DNA from: Acidimicrobiales bacterium
GTDB lineage: Bacteria > Actinomycetota > Acidimicrobiia > Acidimicrobiales > SZUA-35
Direction of reading: 5' to 3'
NCBI GenBank assembly: GCA_020628065.1
Contig: JAHDFR010000031.1
Location: 1 to 37,374, forward strand
DNA: 37,374 nt
Shown here in pieces: positions 33,880 to 37,374 of this stretch. Both the position numbers and the translations under genes were made by a program. The stretch's first letter is position 1; each line of letters opens with the position of its first letter. The notes below the pieces were generated by a model, which made no database searches, was not told the DNA's origin, and saw only the letters and a list, made by a program, of their open reading frames with translations.

Positions 33880-36405
33880 TCAAGCGACGACGTTCACCAG
33901 TCGGGGCGCTCGCACTATGACGTTGCTCGGCTCCGAGCCTCCCAACAGTGCCTGGACCCGTTCAGAGCTCAGCGCTGTGGCCCGGGCGTCGGCATCGGTG
34001 ATGTCGGCATTGACATCGACTCGGTGACGCACCTTTCCATTTACTTGAATCACCATCGTGACGGTTGATTCTCTCAGCTTTGCTTGGTCGGCTTCGGGCC
34101 AAGAGAGCTCATGCACGTGTTGGCCTTCGTGCCGGATGGCCCACAGCTCGGCGGTGATGTGCGGAACAGCGGGGGCCATCAGCTGCAGCAGGGTGTCGAT
34201 AGCCAGGCGCAGAGTCGGGCCATGGGGGCCGTCCGCTGACTGCACGTACTTGTACAGACCGTTGGTGAACTCCATAAATCCGGCGACCGCGGTGTTGAAA
34301 GCCAAACGCTGATACTGCTCGGTGGTGGCGGCAATCAATCGGTGGGTTGCCGTCTCGATCCGGTTGTCGGGCTCGGCCGGCTGCCCACTTCGTGTGTTGT
34401 CGATGTCCCGGGTGGGTGTCGCCGCCAGCCGCCAGACGCGGTTGAGGAACCGCTCGCAACCTTCCAGTTGAATGTCTTCGAAGTCGACGTCTTCGGACGC
34501 CGGCTTTGCCTGCAGAATGGCCAACCGCAGCGCGTCAGCCCCATGAGTGTCGACGAAACTTTCCGGCGCGACCGTGTTGCCCTTGGTTTTGGACATCTTT
34601 GATCCGCCCAGTCGGACCATGCCCTGGGTGAACAACTTGGCGAACGGTTCCCTCAAATTCGATGGCGCCAAACCCAAGTCGGCCAGGGCCTTGGTAAAAA
34701 ACCGTGCATACAGCAGGTGCAAGATGGCGTGTTCGACGCCGCCTATGTATTGGTTGACCGGCAAGAACTTCTCGACGGCGTCGGATGAAAAGGGCTGATC
34801 GGGATTCCACGGATCGACGAAGCGAAGGAAGTGCCAGGACGAGTCAACGAAAGTATCCATCGTGTCGGTTTCTCGACGGGCGGGTCCGTCACAAATCGGG
34901 CACCCGGTGTTCAGGAAGCTTTCGTGATAGTTCAAGGGCGACTCGCCGGTTGGGCGAAACTCGACGTCGTCCGGGGCCACGATCGGCAGATCCGATTCCG
35001 GTACCGGCACAGCACCGCAGGTGTCGCAGTAGACGATGGGGATAGGGCAACCCCAGAATCGTTGACGGCTCAGCAGCCAGTCTCGCAGCCGATAGTTGAC
35101 CCGTTGTTCGCCCAGCCCGGTGTCGACCAACCAGTCGGTGGCCGCTTGTTTGGCTTCGTCGACCGTCAGCCCGTCCAGCCATTCACTGTTCACCGCCGGC
35201 CCGTCGCCGGTATACGCCTGGCCATCGAAGCCGTCCGGGGGTCGCACGGTTCGGACGATGTCCAGTTCGTGAGCTTCGGCGAAATCCCAGTCGCGCTGGT
35301 CCTGTCCGGGCACAGCCATGATGGCGCCGGTGCCATAGTCCATCAGCACGTAGTCGGCCAGGTACAGCGGGATGGCTGTGTTGGTAAAGGGGTTGACGAC
35401 GGCTGAGCCGGTGAACACTCCGCGCTTGGTCATGCTTTTGTGCTGGCCGTTCGGGTGGTCGGTGTTCCCCGTGTTGCTGAGACGCTCGATTTCGGATCGC
35501 TTGGAAACCTCGGCCCGAAATGCTTCTACTACCGGCCGCTGTTCATCGGTCACCAGCTCCTCGACGCGGGGATGTTCCGGTGACATGACGGCGAACGTCA
35601 TCCCGAATCCAGTGTCGGGTCGAGTGGTGTACACCACCAGCGGGTCAACGTCGGTTCGGGCGGTGCCCTTGGCGTCGGCGATCGGCAGGCCGAACTGGAC
35701 GCCTTCGGAGCGCCCGATCCAGTTCCGCTGCATGATCTTGACCCGGTCCGGCCAATCCAACGTTTCCAGCTCGTCCAGCAATTCCTGGGCGTAGCCGGTG
35801 ATGCGGTAGAACCACTGTGACATGGTCCGCCGTTCGACCTCGTCGCCGGATCGTTCACACCGTCCGCTGACGACTTGCTCGTTGGCCAGCACGGTGCGAC
35901 ACCCCGGGCACCAATTGACCGGGGCCTCGGCCTTGTAGGCCAGGTCGGCTTCCAAGAACTTCAAGAAGAAGTGTTGATTCCAACGGATGTAGTTCACGTC
36001 GTGGCTCTTCACGGTGCGCCGATCGTCGTACACGGCGCCGATGCGGCGTAACGATTCGGTCAGCTGGTCGATGCGTTTGTCGGTGAAGATGCGAGGGTGG
36101 GTGTTGGACTTGATGGCGGCGTTCTCTGCGTTCAGGCCGAAGCTGTCGAACCCGATCGATGACAGTACTCCGTACCCGGCCATTGTGTTGTAGCGAACCA
36201 ACACGTCGCCGTAGGTGTAGTTGCGGACATGGCCGATGTGAGCCGGCCCCGACGGGTACGGGTACATCGACAACACATACCGGGCTTCTCGATTGTCGTC
36301 GTTGTCGATCCGGTAGAGGCCATCATCGGCCCAGCGCTGTTGCCAGCGGGGTTCGATGCTGCCCGGATCGTAGCGACGTCGTGCGTGCGCCGGTTGGTGG
36401 TCCAT
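33880..36405 (-). CDS. leuS: Leucyl-tRNA synthetase
   Basis: Class I synthetase of 841 residues charging tRNA-Leu. The HIGH motif appears as HIGH (56-59, in [14 protein letters not shown]), the KMSKS loop as KMSKT (603-607), and the CP1 editing domain carries TTRPDT. Zinc-type Cys pairs are seen in [10 protein letters not shown] and YCDTCGA. ATG 36405 follows an in-frame TTG at 36408; neither has a clear ribosome binding site. The gene converges on rsfS with stops directly adjacent and is divergent from the YkgJ-like gene 71 nt away. Confidence 0.97.
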   Translation of the reverse strand: MDHQPAHARRRYDPGSIEPRWQQRWADDGLYRIDNDDNREARYVLSMYPYPSGPAHIGHVRNYTYGDVLVRYNTMAGYGVLSSIGFDSFGLNAENAAIKSNTHPRIFTDKRIDQLTESLRRIGAVYDDRRTVKSHDVNYIRWNQHFFLKFLEADLAYKAEAPVNWCPGCRTVLANEQVVSGRCERSGDEVERRTMSQWFYRITGYAQELLDELETLDWPDRVKIMQRNWIGRSEGVQFGLPIADAKGTARTDVDPLVVYTTRPDTGFGMTFAVMSPEHPRVEELVTDEQRPVVEAFRAEVSKRSEIERLSNTGNTDHPNGQHKSMTKRGVFTGSAVVNPFTNTAIPLYLADYVLMDYGTGAIMAVPGQDQRDWDFAEAHELDIVRTVRPPDGFDGQAYTGDGPAVNSEWLDGLTVDEAKQAATDWLVDTGLGEQRVNYRLRDWLLSRQRFWGCPIPIVYCDTCGAVPVPESDLPIVAPDDVEFRPTGESPLNYHESFLNTGCPICDGPARRETDTMDTFVDSSWHFLRFVDPWNPDQPFSSDAVEKFLPVNQYIGGVEHAILHLLYARFFTKALADLGLAPSNLREPFAKLFTQGMVRLGGSKMSKTKGNTVAPESFVDTHGADALRLAILQAKPASEDVDFEDIQLEGCERFLNRVWRLAATPTRDIDNTRSGQPAEPDNRIETATHRLIAATTEQYQRLAFNTAVAGFMEFTNGLYKYVQSADGPHGPTLRLAIDTLLQLMAPAVPHITAELWAIRHEGQHVHELSWPEADQAKLRESTVTMVIQVNGKVRHRVDVNADITDADARATALSSERVQALLGGSEPSNVIVRAPRLVNVVA

Positions 36406-36476
36406 CAAGTCATGTAATCAGAGTCGCCCGGGTGGCGTGGCTGAATTCGAAGCCCCAGTAAGCCAGACTTGAAGAT

Positions 36477-37229
36477 GTGCCACCATCCGATCCTGTCACC
36501 CCCGAGCCGTCATCTGATTCTCAACCACCCGAGGCCGACGGGTCAGGGCCAGCGGACTTCGAGCTGTTCGTTGACCCGGTGGACGGCGTCAATTGGGAGG
36601 TGGACGTCGAGTTCATGGCATCCAACTGGACTTGCATCTGGGGTGACGGATGCGAGGGCATTCTTGCCGAGCCGTCGCCCCAGCTCGGCCAAGGGTGTTG
36701 TTCGGTAGGAGCTCAGATGCTGGACGAGGACGAGGCCCGCCAAGTCGGTGCTTTCGGGGTCAGTCTTGATCCGGCCCGCTTCCAGTTCTTTGCTGAAGCG
36801 GCCGAGGGCGGCGTGTTCGCCGATGAGGCCCGAACAGCCACCCGTCTGGTGGATGATGCCTGCATTTTTCTAAATCGGCCGGGTTTCGCCGGGGGAGAAG
36901 GGTGTGCTCTTCATCTCGGGGCGTTGGATGACGGCGAGCGACCAATGGACTGGAAGCCGGCCGTGTGCTGGCAGGTGCCGTTCCGGATAGAAGAACTGGG
37001 CCCCGGACGTCGCCGGCTGCGACGCTGGGCCAAGTCGGACTGGGGTCCAGCTCCGACAGCCTGGTGCTGCGCCGACCGGGTGCACGAGAGACGGGGTTCG
37101 GCATCGGCCTTCGTCGGCACTGAGTCCGTCGCAGTTTCGTTGGGTGAAGAGCTTGAGGCGCTGACCGGTCCAGAGGTGGCGGTTGAGATTCAGCGCCGGG
37201 TGCAGACTGCACCTGAGATCGACCGGTAG
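36477..37229 (+). CDS. Cys-rich YkgJ/DUF3109-like protein
   Basis: Protein of 250 residues. Cysteines at 53, 59, 74, 75, 129, 143 and 164, with CIFLNRPGF, GCALH and KPAVCW around the last three, recall the YkgJ-type zinc/iron-chelating pattern (CC, then CpfL, then C and RPxxC). A further pair, CC at 197-198, lies near the end. The first 25 residues are Pro/Ser/Asp-rich and disordered. No signal peptide is seen, so it should be cytoplasmic. GTG 36477 is the only reasonable start. Function is unknown in the family as far as I know; metal binding is inferred from the cysteines. Confidence 0.65.
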   Translation: MPPSDPVTPEPSSDSQPPEADGSGPADFELFVDPVDGVNWEVDVEFMASNWTCIWGDGCEGILAEPSPQLGQGCCSVGAQMLDEDEARQVGAFGVSLDPARFQFFAEAAEGGVFADEARTATRLVDDACIFLNRPGFAGGEGCALHLGALDDGERPMDWKPAVCWQVPFRIEELGPGRRRLRRWAKSDWGPAPTAWCCADRVHERRGSASAFVGTESVAVSLGEELEALTGPEVAVEIQRRVQTAPEIDR

Positions 37230-37281
37230 ATGGCGGGATTCACCCCTTACTCGCAATGCCGAGTCTTGATACCAAAATCGA

Positions 37282-37310
37282 GTGTCAGCGGGACCGAATC
37301 TAGGTAAGAT
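37282..37310 (+). promoter_or_regulatory. Promoter of tRNA-Ala
   Basis: GTGTCA (37282-37287) and TAAGAT (37305-37310) are separated by 17 bp, four of six matches to TTGACA and a good TANNNT. Transcription would begin about 6 nt before the tRNA. The rest of 37230-37322 holds no gene. Confidence 0.55.
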
Positions 37311-37322
37311 CAAAGTCCCCTC

Positions 37323-37374
37323 GGGGCTATAGCTCAGTTGGTAGAGCGCTTCCATGGCATGGAAGAGGTCAGGA
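37323..37374 (+). tRNA. tRNA-Ala(GGC), 3' part cut by the window edge
   Basis: The 52 bases present give the start GGGGCTA, T8-A9, the D arm, and the anticodon stem CTTCC/GGAAG around the loop ATGGCAT, so the anticodon is GGC, reading alanine GCC/GCU codons. The variable loop is followed by the first bases of the T arm; the T loop and acceptor 3' strand lie outside the window. Confidence 0.9.

Overview
The window looks like a chromosomal segment of a high-GC actinobacterium. The gene order tig-clpP-clpX-folC-ndk, then RNase E/G-rplU-rpmA-obgE-proB, then nadD-(LytR_C protein)-rsfS-leuS is the classical actinobacterial neighbourhood. Moderate GC, a class II DAHP synthase, a DtxR-type regulator with the CPHGNPIPG metal motif and many apparently leaderless genes fit this. 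A deep lineage such as Acidimicrobiia is my inference, not something the sequence proves. I see no insertion sequence, prophage, CRISPR array or rRNA. The only RNA gene is a tRNA-Ala(GGC) cut by the right edge.

Layout. 1-4.8 kb: protein quality control (trigger factor, ClpP, ClpX) and folC. 4.8-7.8 kb: a minus-strand quartet of Tad/Flp-type pilin-like genes (Flp-like, TadE, TadE, TadG-like) packed by overlaps and converging on folC. 7.9-16.1 kb: ndk, then after an attenuator-like leader the radical SAM pair TIGR03960/TIGR03936, RNase E/G, L21, L27, ObgE and glutamate 5-kinase in one plus-strand run. 16.1-20.7 kb: a DtxR-family repressor divergent from an FbpABC-like ferric iron ABC transporter. 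20.8-24.7 kb, minus strand: a CbbX/SpoVK-like AAA ATPase, the lipid II flippase MurJ and PspA; murJ and pspA overlap by ATGA. 24.9-28.8 kb, plus strand: MoxR ATPase, CoxE-like VWA protein, then an unusual protein joining an ECF-sigma-like head to a long acidic linker and a C-terminal membrane anchor. 28.8-31.2 kb, minus strand: class II DAHP synthase and a group 2 sigma-70 factor. 31.4-33.9 kb: nadD, a LytR_C-like membrane protein, rsfS. 33.9-36.4 kb: leuS (minus). 36.5-37.2 kb: a Cys-rich YkgJ-like protein, then tRNA-Ala.

The backbone is translation, ribosome assembly and proteostasis. Its usual proB-proA-nadD junction is opened: about 15 kb of iron uptake, envelope stress and sigma-factor genes sits where proA would be expected. 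The most unusual items are the membrane-tethered sigma-like fusion (27.5-28.8 kb), a four-segment attenuator-like leader before the radical SAM gene, a recurrent TANNNT-N6-8-start pattern pointing to leaderless mRNAs, the murJ-pspA coupling, and a CRP-type palindrome between the sigma-70 gene and nadD.
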